This document shows, one piece after another, positions 42,146-50,089 of a stretch of DNA of 64,000 nucleotides. The notes under the pieces were generated by a model. The model did not search any database, was not told the origin of the DNA, and was given only the letters and a program-made list of their open reading frames with translations. Each line of letters begins with the position of its first letter. Within the stretch, counting starts at the first letter, position 1. Made by a program: the position numbers and the translations under genes. Origin of the DNA: Sphingobacterium sp. BN32. GTDB lineage: Bacteria > Bacteroidota > Bacteroidia > Sphingobacteriales > Sphingobacteriaceae. The stretch is from the NCBI RefSeq assembly GCF_030503615.1, contig NZ_CP129963.1, positions 2,914,001-2,978,000 of the forward strand. Direction: 5' to 3'.

Positions 42146-42754
42146 TTAATATTCTACTTCTTCGTTTGTTGTATTTATTGGGCAATAGGTAGCAACCTCC
42201 TCCGTTTTTGGCGGTTCGGGTTGCTCCTCCGTTACTCCACCAAAAAGGCTCGGTGTCCCGAACTTGTCGGACAATGACGTTTTGCGTTTGCGTATCTCGT
42301 CCGCTTTTTCGGGAAACTCCGTAATGTCGGGTACTTTCATCCACGCTTCACGGAACTTGCCCTCTTTCTCCAACTCGTCCACCTTTGCCATACCGTCTTT
42401 GTACTTCTTGTCTTTGGTTTCTTTTTCCTTTTTGGCTTTCTCGGTTTTCTGCTTCTCCATTTCGGATTGCAGTTTGACGGTTTCCATTTGCTTCATAAAG
42501 GCTTCCATATCCACCATTAAACCCGATATGGCTTTAATTGGTGCGTTTATCTGCTCAAAAAATCCCTCGTCAAACTCCTGCGAAGTGGCGTTAAAAATCA
42601 ATGGGGGAATGAGGTTTTTCGCACTATCTCCGCATTGCTCATTGTTGAGCAATACTGTTACGATTAGTTTGTTTTCTATCCCCTTAGAAATGTTCAGTTG
42701 CAATATTCCTGTAAAATCCAACTGCTGTACTTGATTGAAAAAATTTGTGTTCAT
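42146..42754 (-). CDS. PRTRC system protein E
   Basis: 202 residues from the ATG at 42754; the longer frame to 42823 overlaps the upstream gene. N-terminal beta-rich domain (FFNQVQQLDFTGILQLNISK, KLIVTVLLNNEQCGDSAKNL) matches PRTRC protein E. A Lys/Glu-rich coiled coil follows (QKTEKAKKEKETKDKKYKDG). The C-terminus is Pro/Glu-rich. Function unknown; upstream gene of protein C. Confidence 0.85.
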   Translation of the reverse strand: MNTNFFNQVQQLDFTGILQLNISKGIENKLIVTVLLNNEQCGDSAKNLIPPLIFNATSQEFDEGFFEQINAPIKAISGLMVDMEAFMKQMETVKLQSEMEKQKTEKAKKEKETKDKKYKDGMAKVDELEKEGKFREAWMKVPDITEFPEKADEIRKRKTSLSDKFGTPSLFGGVTEEQPEPPKTEEVATYCPINTTNEEVEY

Positions 42755-42765
42755 TGCTGTGAGTT

Positions 42766-42963
42766 TTAATGTGTTGTTACTTGTTCTTTGATGGCTGTAA
42801 GTTTCTCGTACATATCCGCCCAATAGGCTTTTTGCCTCTTGTCGAACTCGGAAAAACGCTCGTCCTCATGGCGGTATTCTTTGTACCGCCCTGCTATTTT
42901 TATGGCTTCCTTTAAATCCGTTACTTCGATTTGGCAACCGTTTAAATCTGTTACGTACATCAT
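42766..42963 (-). CDS. Small conserved protein upstream of PRTRC E
   Basis: 65 residues. Starts MMYVTDLNGCQIEVTDLKEA and then a helical acidic/basic stretch (EDERFSEFDKRQKAYWADMY). The ATG at 42963 touches the stop of the next gene by 1 nt (coupled); the adjacent second Met may be used. No domain recognised. Part of the run of small genes between DUF932 and PRTRC E. Confidence 0.65.
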   Translation of the reverse strand: MMYVTDLNGCQIEVTDLKEAIKIAGRYKEYRHEDERFSEFDKRQKAYWADMYEKLTAIKEQVTTH

Positions 42964-43187
42964 TAATCGTCTTTTAGGATTACCATCGTGTTATGATTAA
43001 AGGCATAGTCAAACGCACCGTTTGATACCCTATGCCTTCTTCGCAGTTCCACGCCCTCATCATCCCAACCAAAATCGGGAAGACCGTTTACCCTTGCCAC
43101 AAGCTGTGCATTGGTCAAGTGCTTAAATCGCTCCCTGCAAAACTTTTCAAGGTCTGTTTCTTTGGTAATTCTATCTGTTGTTTCCAT
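42963..43187 (-). CDS. Small conserved ICE protein, unknown function
   Basis: 74 residues. Charged, with LEKFCRERFKHLTNAQLVAR then VNGLPDFGWDDEGVELRRRH; the end (AFNHNTMVILKDD) looks beta-like. No known motif. Its stop overlaps the next start by 1 nt, so it is expressed with the neighbours. Confidence 0.65.
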   Translation of the reverse strand: METTDRITKETDLEKFCRERFKHLTNAQLVARVNGLPDFGWDDEGVELRRRHRVSNGAFDYAFNHNTMVILKDD

Positions 43188-43205
43188 CTTTGATTGCTTT
43201 AAGTG

Positions 43206-43544
43206 TTAATGACTGATTTCTGCTATTTGGTCAATCCTGCCATAGATTATACTCCGTAGGCTCGTTTTGTCGGGTGCGCTGTATTCCTGCCAACTGTCGT
43301 ACTGCTTCACTACATAGGTTTTTAGAATATCATCAAACCCAAACCGATAACCCATTAGGGGAACTGCCCCGTTAAAAAAGGCGTTTCGGTTTACCGCTTC
43401 CGCAATCCAATTTTTCTCGGCTCGGCTTAGCTTCTCGCCCTTGTTCAGTTTTTCCCTTAGCTGATAGACCTTTGAGGTTTTCAGCGTTTCCAATTCGGGT
43501 ACTTCGTGGCTGACAAATTTTATCGCTATGGCGTTCGTTTCCAT
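43206..43544 (-). CDS. Small conserved ICE protein, unknown function
   Basis: 112 residues. Begins METNAIAIKFVSHEVPELET, then YQLREKLNKGEKLSRAEKNW and IAEAVNRNAFFNGAVPLMGY. No domain identified. It lies 18 nt upstream of the 74-residue gene. Codon use and spacing fit the same operon. Confidence 0.65.
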   Translation of the reverse strand: METNAIAIKFVSHEVPELETLKTSKVYQLREKLNKGEKLSRAEKNWIAEAVNRNAFFNGAVPLMGYRFGFDDILKTYVVKQYDSWQEYSAPDKTSLRSIIYGRIDQIAEISH

Positions 43545-43569
43545 TGTAACTGCTTTTGAATGTTATGCG

Positions 43570-43767
43570 TTAATCTTCGGTGGCATAAACCCCATTTACA
43601 TAGTAGCCGTGTAATTTTTCCCAAAGGCGTACTAAACCGTTCGTGTCTATATAGAAATGCTCTGTACGATTGCAGTAAATGATAAATACGCTTTCGCCTT
43701 TGTGCTTCTTTTCAAGGCTCTTGGCTCTCGCCAAATTTTTGGCTTCCTCTATTGTTATCGCTTTCAT
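43570..43767 (-). CDS. Small conserved ICE protein, unknown function
   Basis: 65 residues. MKAITIEEAKNLARAKSLEK then HKGESVFIIYCNRTEHFYID; a helix followed by two or three strands. No named family. It is the first gene after the hairpin at 43782-43813, downstream of DUF932. Confidence 0.6.
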   Translation of the reverse strand: MKAITIEEAKNLARAKSLEKKHKGESVFIIYCNRTEHFYIDTNGLVRLWEKLHGYYVNGVYATED

Positions 43768-43781
43768 AAAACTTATTTTTA

Positions 43782-43813
43782 ACAGGCTACCACCGATTGT
43801 GGCGGTAGCCTGT
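43782..43813 (-). terminator. Intercistronic hairpin after the DUF932 gene
   Basis: ACAGGCTACC / GGTAGCCTGT form a 10-bp perfect stem with a 12-nt loop that contains a further CC/GG pair. It begins 6 nt after the DUF932 stop. On the minus strand the following bases are TTAAAAATAAG, so it is a partial terminator or attenuator. Confidence 0.6.
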
Positions 43814-43819
43814 GATTAT

Positions 43820-44893
43820 CTAATTGAGGTTTAGGATTTCCGCACCGTCTGTCGCAAAGGCTGTACATAGGTCAAATGCTTTTTGTCCTTTCATTTGAGC
43901 CGTTCCACCCAATACAATACTCTGTAACTTGGCTTCGTCATCCCTGTAATTGCGTACATTTTGGAAGTAGCCTGTAACAGCATTGTATGCTCCGAACAAT
44001 GTGCCTTTTGTAGTGTCCATTTGTTGCGTATCACTCGTCATTGCATAGGCAAACGCATCGTTCACGGCATTTTTAAACATTGTTGATATTTCGTCTTCAG
44101 CACCTTTTTTGATGAGCTCAAGGGTTTCTTTGTTCGGGCATAGTGCCAATTGGATTAGCTTTCTGACCTCTTGGTCTGTTGCCCTTATCGTTGTCCAGTC
44201 ATTGAAAATACCCTGTAGCTGGTCGCTCAATGTGTTGGCTAACCCCATTATCCTATGTGCATTCTCGATACGCTGTTTTGCTCCCGATGTGTGCTTGATA
44301 CGGACTACATTGGTCATATTCCGCAATGAAGCGTTAAGGGTGTTTTGGCAAACGATACGGATAGGCGTAAACGCTGCGGTAATACTTCCGCTTCCGTCGT
44401 GGCTTGTGGTAAGGAAGATGTATTTTTCCGTAACATCATCGCCATTGCCTACACGGATATAGTCGGGCAATTTGGCTGTGATAAAAATGCGTTCGCCTTT
44501 GCCCAATGCCCCTGCGGTTTCGTACAGAATACCCTCGCCACCTCCTACGATAGCATCAAAGAAACTGAACGCTTCACGGTTTTGTACGATGTGGTAATCT
44601 TTACCCACTACGCCCAATACGGCATTGTTATCGGTGCGTATGTTGGCGAAACAGTTAGGTACTTCCAGTTCGTTACTGCCTATCTCGATACCGTCTGCGG
44701 TTTCGGTAATGCCCGAACCTTTGGTAAACAGAGGGGATTTGACTACCTCGTAATCTAACCCTGCGTGTCGGATAGCTTCCTCGCTTGTGGGGTACTGCTC
44801 TACGATTTGCCCCAGACCGTGCCACGCTTTTTGCTGAACGCTAAAGAATGAATAACGTCCTGTTTTCTCGTTGTAATTGATGTTATGTGCCAT
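43820..44893 (-). CDS. DUF932 (phage/plasmid-like) protein
   Basis: 357 residues from the ATG at 44893 (MAHNINYNEKTGRYSFFSVQ); an ATG at 44974 is also open but lies in the ssb-proximal leader. The DUF932 signature is visible: AWHGLGQIVEQYPTSEEAIR, ANIRTDNNAVLGVVGKDYHI, SHDGSGSITAAFTPIRIVCQ. The family is common on plasmids, phages and ICEs, often beside SSB; biochemical role unknown. It follows ssb by 43 nt in the same direction. Confidence 0.88.
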   Translation of the reverse strand: MAHNINYNEKTGRYSFFSVQQKAWHGLGQIVEQYPTSEEAIRHAGLDYEVVKSPLFTKGSGITETADGIEIGSNELEVPNCFANIRTDNNAVLGVVGKDYHIVQNREAFSFFDAIVGGGEGILYETAGALGKGERIFITAKLPDYIRVGNGDDVTEKYIFLTTSHDGSGSITAAFTPIRIVCQNTLNASLRNMTNVVRIKHTSGAKQRIENAHRIMGLANTLSDQLQGIFNDWTTIRATDQEVRKLIQLALCPNKETLELIKKGAEDEISTMFKNAVNDAFAYAMTSDTQQMDTTKGTLFGAYNAVTGYFQNVRNYRDDEAKLQSIVLGGTAQMKGQKAFDLCTAFATDGAEILNLN

Positions 44894-44936
44894 AATGCTA
44901 AAATTTTGATGTTGAAAAACGATTGAATATTCGTTG

Positions 44937-45329
44937 TTAAAATGGGAGGTCGTCCTCGGTTGATATTCCTGCAATGCTGTTGTTTTCTGCTTTTGCAGTA
45001 ACCTGTACGGTTTCGGCTCTATTGCTACCTCCGTGCAATTTGATTTGTGAGGTATGGAAATTAAGTCCTGCTCTTGGTTCTCCGTCTTTGTTTACCCACG
45101 CTCTCGGACTTACACGCCCTGTGAGTTCTACCAAAGTGCCTTTTGTCAGTAGCCTTGCCACGTTTGGAGTTATCCAGTAGGCACAATCGAAGTAGGTGGT
45201 TTGCTCTACTCGTTCGCCCTGTTTGTTACGGTAGCTGTCGTTTACCGCTACTGAAAAGTTTACCACCTGTTTTTCGTTCGACAATGTGCGTACTTCCGCA
45301 TTTCTTGTCAGTCTGCCTGTGATGTTCAT
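44937..45329 (-). CDS. ssb: Single-stranded DNA-binding protein (ICE copy)
   Basis: 130 residues. OB-fold with MNITGRLTRNAEVRTLSNEK, VVNFSVAVNDSYRNKQGERV and FDCAYWITPNVARLLTKGTL; C-terminus ends EDDLPF, the acidic-aromatic tip that binds partner proteins. It is element-encoded and probably coats the single strand during transfer or the circular intermediate. It is the first gene of the ssb-DUF932 group. Confidence 0.92.
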   Translation of the reverse strand: MNITGRLTRNAEVRTLSNEKQVVNFSVAVNDSYRNKQGERVEQTTYFDCAYWITPNVARLLTKGTLVELTGRVSPRAWVNKDGEPRAGLNFHTSQIKLHGGSNRAETVQVTAKAENNSIAGISTEDDLPF

Positions 45330-45934
45330 TTTCGCTGATTTTTAGTGATTGATATTTGATTTAATTTTTCTGATTTATTCGGTAATGAGAGGAGGTGCTG
45401 TTTCGTTTCATTACCATTTTTAATGCTTATAATTTTCATAACTGACATTTTTTTTATTCGTCCAAAGAGCCGGAGTATGCTATGTTTCGTTTCACGAGCA
45501 TAAAAGGTTCGTGTTTAGCCGACACAAGGTTTTGAAAAATAAATACTACCCAGCGGGTGGAGATTTTTTTTCAAACTTGCTTGACCTTTTGGCGGTGTTA
45601 AGAACACGGAAATACCTTTGCTCTTGAAATGGGACAATAGTGCATACAGGCTTCTTTGAATAAAAGAAATGTGGAAGCCGAGAAAATTGCATTAGAAAAT
45701 GGTCTGTTTTGAATTGAAATAATACTTCCAATTCGTCGGATTGATAAATGTTTTCTTAAGGTGTGGTTCTCAAAACCACAGAACAGGGATTTTAAAAATA
45801 TCTGAAAATGGGAATAGCGGAGAGGTTTTTTTTAAAAATTTCTGTTTCAGAAATAGCCGGAAAGCTCTTTTACTGCGAGGATATTGCTATGGGAGGTAAA
45901 TGTGCTTTGGCTGCAAAAAGTACCGGCAAAAAAA
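45330..45934. other. Non-coding region upstream of ssb
   Basis: No supported gene. A 61-codon minus frame (45546-45731) has no start context and looks random. A small dyad is present at CGTTTCATTA-type repeats around 45405-45500 (GTTTCG and CGTTTC). The stretch probably contains the ssb promoter. Nothing else recognised. Confidence 0.3.
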
Positions 45935-45958
45935 AAGCAGGATCGTCAAATCCTGCTT
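45935..45958 (-). terminator. Terminator of the excisionase-like HTH gene
   Basis: AAGCAGGAT / ATCCTGCTT, 9-bp stem, 6-nt loop, followed by a T-run on the minus strand. It lies 30 nt past the stop of the HTH gene at 45989. Confidence 0.85.
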
Positions 45959-45988
45959 GATATCATTTATTTTTTAATATTTTAATCC

Positions 45989-46264
45989 CTAACTCCCATC
46001 AACACCATCCATTAGTTTCCGGATATCTTCATACCGATAATACATCAATCCACCGATTTTCGTGAACGGTAACGTTCCGTTTAGCCGAAGGTTTTGGAGT
46101 GTCCCCGCTGAAATCCCCAATAATTCTCGGATCTCGTAACTCTTGAGCCATTCCCGAGGCTCCTTTTCGGCTTTTCTCGGATGTGGTCTATTTCTCCTGA
46201 TTTCTTCAAGAAGTTCCTTTTTAAAGCTATCTAAGTCTTCTTTAGTGATAAGTTCTACTTTCAT
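45989..46264 (-). CDS. Excisionase-like helix-turn-helix protein
   Basis: 91 residues. A basic N-terminal helix (DSFKKELLEEIRRNRPHPRK) precedes a HTH_17 domain (KSYEIRELLGISAGTLQNLR, then LPFTKIGGLMYYRYEDIRKL). This type is found beside tyrosine integrases and directs excision. The 219 bp between this gene and the integrase stop (46265-46483) hold no supported gene. Confidence 0.85.
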   Translation of the reverse strand: MKVELITKEDLDSFKKELLEEIRRNRPHPRKAEKEPREWLKSYEIRELLGISAGTLQNLRLNGTLPFTKIGGLMYYRYEDIRKLMDGVDGS

Positions 46265-46483
46265 TTGCGCTGCTTTTTAATGTTTCTAAATTCTCTCCTC
46301 TAGAACAGAATTGATTTATGGTCTTTTCTGTCTTTACGGATACAAATGAACCAAAAGTATCTACGAATTTGATCAACATGGCAGTCAGTGGTTGCATTTG
46401 GCGTCCAAAGGCACACATATAGTATTGCATCCATTAAAATTACAACCTTACCTCGTTTCATTTCAATAATGATCTAGAAGTAT

Positions 46484-47725
46484 CTAATCCTGGGAAGCCA
46501 TTCTAACCTCTAACTTGTGCATATCCTCACTTAGCTTATGTTCCAACACCTTAGCATAAATTTGGGTGGTACGTATAGATGTATGGCCAAGCATTTTACT
46601 CACCGATTCAATTGGCACACCATTGCTTAATGTCACCGTTGTAGCAAAAGTATGCCTTGCGAGATGGAACGTTAAATTTTTATTGATGCCGCAAATTTCT
46701 GCGATCTCTTTTAAATAACCGTTCATTCGCTGGTTGGATATGACAGGGAAGATCGTTCCATTCGCCTCAGCTACCGGATGCCCTCTGTACTTCTTAAGAA
46801 GATCTGAAGCCTCGGGCAGCAAAGGAACTCGAACCGTTGTATCGGTCTTTTGTCTTTTTGTCGTCAACCAATCTTTTCCGTCGATTCCTTTTGAAATATT
46901 TTCGGGGGTCAGGTTAAAAATGTCGATGTAAGCAAGACCTGTATAGCAACTAAAAATGAACATGTCCGACACGGATTGCAGACGCTCTATTGAAAAGGAT
47001 TTATTAAGCAAAACAGTTAGCTCCTCTTTTGACAAATGGCCTCTTTCTACCTTTTCAAACCGAAGTTTGTATTTGGCAAATGGATCCCTAACCAGCCAAT
47101 CCATCGTAACAGCCAAATTGACCATCTTCCGCAAACGTTCCATATGTTTCATCACCCCATTATTATTTATGGGCTTATGATGATCTTTAGGTTTGTAGTC
47201 ATTAAGGAAGTTTTCAAAATCCAAAATGAACCGATAGTTCAGTTCATCCAACGGTATGTCTTTTTTTCCATATTTTTGTTTTATAAATTTTTGAATATAG
47301 GTTTCGGTGGTATAATAATTTTTCATGGTACTGGGGGCAAGTTTACTTACTGCCACTTGTTTATGGTATTCCACTAGCTTTAGAAGAGTCATTGTTTCCT
47401 CTATGTCCTCGCCTAGGTAGACAGATTTAACCGCTTCAATGGTAACGGTTTTATTTTGCTGCACCAACTGGTGATAACAATCGAAAATAAGGGAGCGTAC
47501 CTGCTCCATGTGGCTGTTCAGCTTTACGATTTCTTGGCGTTTTCCTTTTGCTCTTCCTTTTACTTCGTCCCAATTGTTGATCGATACTTTGCTTTTTAGG
47601 GAAATTTCAGTTCTACGGCCGTTTACTGTAATCCTTGCATAAACAGTGGCCATTTCGTCTTTCTTGTTCTTGGGCAACCGTAACAGGAATTGAATCCCAA
47701 AAGTGTTTTTACTCTTCATATCCAT
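46484..47725 (-). CDS. int: Tyrosine recombinase (ICE integrase)
   Basis: 413 residues. Arm-binding and SAM-like core-binding domains occupy residues 1-215 (VEYHKQVAVSKLAPSTMKNY), followed by the catalytic domain. Seen: Lys in the beta-hairpin region (KTDTTVRVPLL), HLARHTFATTV (HxxR), MLGHTSIRTTQIYAK (His and Tyr). The region that usually holds the first Arg reads SCYTGLAYIDIFNL, with Ala where canonical TGLR has Arg; IntDOT also deviates at this residue, so activity is still plausible. It ends about 290 bp from tRNA-Pro and is the likely recombinase for that site. Confidence 0.92.
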   Translation of the reverse strand: MDMKSKNTFGIQFLLRLPKNKKDEMATVYARITVNGRRTEISLKSKVSINNWDEVKGRAKGKRQEIVKLNSHMEQVRSLIFDCYHQLVQQNKTVTIEAVKSVYLGEDIEETMTLLKLVEYHKQVAVSKLAPSTMKNYYTTETYIQKFIKQKYGKKDIPLDELNYRFILDFENFLNDYKPKDHHKPINNNGVMKHMERLRKMVNLAVTMDWLVRDPFAKYKLRFEKVERGHLSKEELTVLLNKSFSIERLQSVSDMFIFSCYTGLAYIDIFNLTPENISKGIDGKDWLTTKRQKTDTTVRVPLLPEASDLLKKYRGHPVAEANGTIFPVISNQRMNGYLKEIAEICGINKNLTFHLARHTFATTVTLSNGVPIESVSKMLGHTSIRTTQIYAKVLEHKLSEDMHKLEVRMASQD

Positions 47726-47831
47726 TTATTTTATGTTCAACTGATACACTTTAGTGCAGTTCTCTCAATCCAACTATTGGATATGATGCAGTAAAGAAGT
47801 CAAACAATAATAAATAGCATCAAAATAAATG

Positions 47832-47903
47832 TTGTAAATAAATGATTTACAATTATTTATAAGCTATCCGGTGAGTAAATATAAAACTTAAAAAGACTCA
47901 CCG
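47832..47903. other. Inverted repeats between integrase and tRNA-Pro (possible integrase sites)
   Basis: TTGTAAAT-AAATG-ATTTACAA (47832-47852) and CGGTGAGT/ACTCACCG (47869-47876 with 47896-47903) are perfect 8-bp dyads in the AT-rich 290 bp between int and the tRNA. They are candidates for integrase arm or core binding, or a promoter region of int. No direct repeat from the missing left end can be compared, so the att core is not placed. Confidence 0.35.
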
Positions 47904-47960
47904 TTTAACTCACATTTAGATTGATATTTATTGGGGTTTCCTGATATAATATAAAACAAA

Positions 47961-47990
47961 AAACCCTCAAATTCATAGAATTTGAGGGTT
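47961..47990 (-). terminator. Terminator following tRNA-Pro
   Basis: AAACCCTCAAATTC / GAATTTGAGGGTTT, a 13-14 bp perfect stem with a 3-nt loop and flanking A/T runs. On the minus strand it comes 27 nt after the tRNA 3' end. Confidence 0.85.
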
Positions 47991-48016
47991 TTTGACCTTA
48001 CTTAGTGTAAGTGTTG

Positions 48017-48090
48017 TCGGGGTGGCAGGATTCGAACCTACGACCTCCACATCCCAAATGTGGCGCGATACCGGGCTACGCTACACCCCG
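48017..48090 (-). tRNA. tRNA-Pro (anticodon TGG)
   Basis: 74 nt on the minus strand. Acceptor arms CGGGGTG and CACCCCG pair fully, discriminator A; anticodon stem CCACA/TGTGG encloses TTTGGGA with anticodon TGG; the T-loop reads GGTTCGAATCC. CCA is not encoded. The 3' end faces the ICE integrase, and tRNA 3' ends are common ICE attachment sites. Confidence 0.95.
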
Positions 48091-48272
48091 AAAAGGTATC
48101 ACCTTTGTTTTTCTGTGGCACAAATATACGGCGAAAAATATATTTGTCAAGATAAATTTTAAAAAACATGCTAAAACACTCATACAACGCACTTTACAAT
48201 ACGCTCAACCCCCACGTAATAATTTTTTGAAAATATTTTCACAATAACTTTCATATAATCAAGGCGTTTTCC

Positions 48273-48280
48273 TATCTTTG
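48273..48280 (+). promoter_or_regulatory. Candidate -7 promoter box of rplS
   Basis: TATCTTTG matches TAnnTTTG. It gives a roughly 115-nt leader before rplS. No good -33 box was found. Confidence 0.5.
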
Positions 48281-48400
48281 CACCCACCTCAAATAGAGGA
48301 ACATAATTTTTAAAAAAAGTATTTTTTTATATCAGATAAAAGCTGTAATATTGCATTCCGATTTTTACAGGATATAAATCGTTTTTAATTACACAGAATC

Positions 48401-48748
48401 ATGGATTTAGTAAAATTTGTAGAAGAACAAGCGGTAGTAAAAAATGAAATTCCCGCTTTCAAAGCAGGAGATACCATCAGCGTTCATTATAAAATTCGCG
48501 AAGGAAATAAAGAGCGTGTACAGGTGTACCAAGGGGTGGTAATTCAATTAAACAGCGAAGGTGCTAACGCAACTTTTACCGTTCGTAAAATCTCTAACGG
48601 TGTAGGCGTTGAACGTATTTTCCCTGTAAACTCTCCTAACATCGAGAAAATTGACGTTAACTCAGTAGGTAAAGTTCGTCGCGCGAAATTATTCTATTTA
48701 CGCGGACTTACTGGTAAAGCTGCTCGTATCAAAGCGAAAAGAGTTTAA
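48401..48748 (+). CDS. rplS: 50S ribosomal protein L19
   Basis: 115 residues. Typical start ([20 protein letters not shown]), core ([40 protein letters not shown]) and end ([20 protein letters not shown]). L19 sits at the 30S-50S interface. The gene is host core genome and marks where the ICE stops. Not linked to rimM/trmD here. Confidence 0.98.
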   Translation: MDLVKFVEEQAVVKNEIPAFKAGDTISVHYKIREGNKERVQVYQGVVIQLNSEGANATFTVRKISNGVGVERIFPVNSPNIEKIDVNSVGKVRRAKLFYLRGLTGKAARIKAKRV

Positions 48749-48771
48749 TTACGATATTTCTTTTAAAGAAG

Positions 48772-48804
48772 AAAAGGGACTTACAAAATGTAAGCCCCTT
48801 TTTT
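48772..48804 (+). terminator. Terminator of rplS
   Basis: AAAAGGG-ACTTAC paired with GTAAG-CCCCTTTT, loop AAAAT, then a T-run. It begins 23 nt after the rplS stop and lies before the convergent aldo/keto reductase gene. Confidence 0.85.
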
Positions 48805-48830
48805 TATGATTGATCGATAAGTCGATCGGC

Positions 48831-49820
48831 TTAGTTACGAATAACAACCGGCTTAGTTCCCATAATCAAATCGATACGCTCTTTTACTTCAGGCGTGATT
48901 AATGGCAGAACCTCCAATGCTTTTAAATTCTCGGTCAGCTGGCTCTCGCGCGTTGCACCTAAAATGGCAGTCGTTACGTTCGGATTACTTAAGCACCATG
49001 CAATACTTAATGTTGGCAATGACACACCCAACTCATTTGCAAACTCGCCTAAAGCTTTCACACGGTTCAACTTATCTTCGACAACTGCACGTTCCTTCAA
49101 CCACTCATAACCTTCCAAAGACATCCTAGAACCTTCTGGAATACCATCATTATATTTACCTGTTAATATGCCGGATGCTAAGGGACTCCAAATCGTTGTC
49201 CCCATACCCACATTTTTAAAGATAGGCTCATAGTCTACCTCCATTTTCATGCGATTAAAAAGATTATACTCTGGCTGCTCCACAGAAGGGCCTTCCAAAC
49301 CTAAATCTTTAGCGACCATATGCGCTTCCATAATCTCTGCTGCCGACCATTCACTAGTTCCCCAGTAAAAAATCTTGCCTTGCTGAATCAACGTATTCAT
49401 CGTGCGTACCACTTCCTCAATAGGGACGTTGCGGTCCGGACGATGACAATAATATAAATCCAAATACTCAACCTGAAGGCGTCCCAAAGCCTCTTCGCAA
49501 GCTTCCATCAAATGCTTTCTGCTCAGGCCATGCTGATTAGGTTTTTTATCCTCACCCTTCCAGCCGAAATAAGCTTTACTCGACAATACATAAGATGATC
49601 GATCCCAATTCACCTTCTTCAACACCCTACCCATCATTTCTTCTGACAAGCCTGCAGAATACACTTCCGCATTATCAAAAAAATTCACACCGGCATCGTA
49701 AGCCTGCATCATCAATCGTTCGTTCGTATGATCATCTGTCTGTCTAGCAAAAGTTACCCAAGACCCGAAGGAAAGCGCACTCAACTGTAGACCGGTTTTA
49801 CCCATTCTTCTGTATTCCAT
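48831..49820 (-). CDS. Aldo/keto reductase (KCNAB/YghZ-like)
   Basis: 329 residues. Tetrad residues visible: Asp and Tyr in FFDNAEVYSAG, Lys in VLSSKAYFGW, His in LYYCHRPDRNV. NADPH-binding end region LGATRESQLTENLKALEVL. This subfamily reduces small aldehydes using NADPH. It is transcribed alone; the start at 49820 (MEYRRMGKTGLQLSALSFGS) is typical. Confidence 0.92.
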   Translation of the reverse strand: MEYRRMGKTGLQLSALSFGSWVTFARQTDDHTNERLMMQAYDAGVNFFDNAEVYSAGLSEEMMGRVLKKVNWDRSSYVLSSKAYFGWKGEDKKPNQHGLSRKHLMEACEEALGRLQVEYLDLYYCHRPDRNVPIEEVVRTMNTLIQQGKIFYWGTSEWSAAEIMEAHMVAKDLGLEGPSVEQPEYNLFNRMKMEVDYEPIFKNVGMGTTIWSPLASGILTGKYNDGIPEGSRMSLEGYEWLKERAVVEDKLNRVKALGEFANELGVSLPTLSIAWCLSNPNVTTAILGATRESQLTENLKALEVLPLITPEVKERIDLIMGTKPVVIRN

Positions 49821-50012
49821 TCTATATATTTTTTATTAAAGTTAATCCATTCAACCTATTTCTGCATTTTATTTGCCAGTAAAAATGTAAAAATTTAGCA
49901 ATTATTTAAGGTCGGGCATTGCTGAAAACCTGCCAATCAATTAATCTTCAAATCAATCCGCCGAAGATTACCCTAAACGATTTTTTTTAGAGCAGATTGC
50001 AGAAAAAATTTG

Positions 50013-50020
50013 TACCTTTG
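50013..50020 (+). promoter_or_regulatory. Candidate -7 promoter box of pyrG
   Basis: TACCTTTG matches TAnnTTTG, 70 nt upstream of the pyrG start. Confidence 0.5.
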
Positions 50021-50089
50021 TATCCCGTACATAGAGCAGATGAGGCGTTAAAAAAAGTCCTCATTCTATATTAGAAATCCATTATTGCT

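Noticed and set aside
45546..45731. 61-codon minus-strand open frame upstream of ssb
   Set aside because: No start context, mixed composition, and no neighbours in an operon.
46242..46430. 62-codon minus-strand frame between HTH gene and integrase
   Set aside because: Overlaps the start of the HTH gene and has no coding-like pattern.
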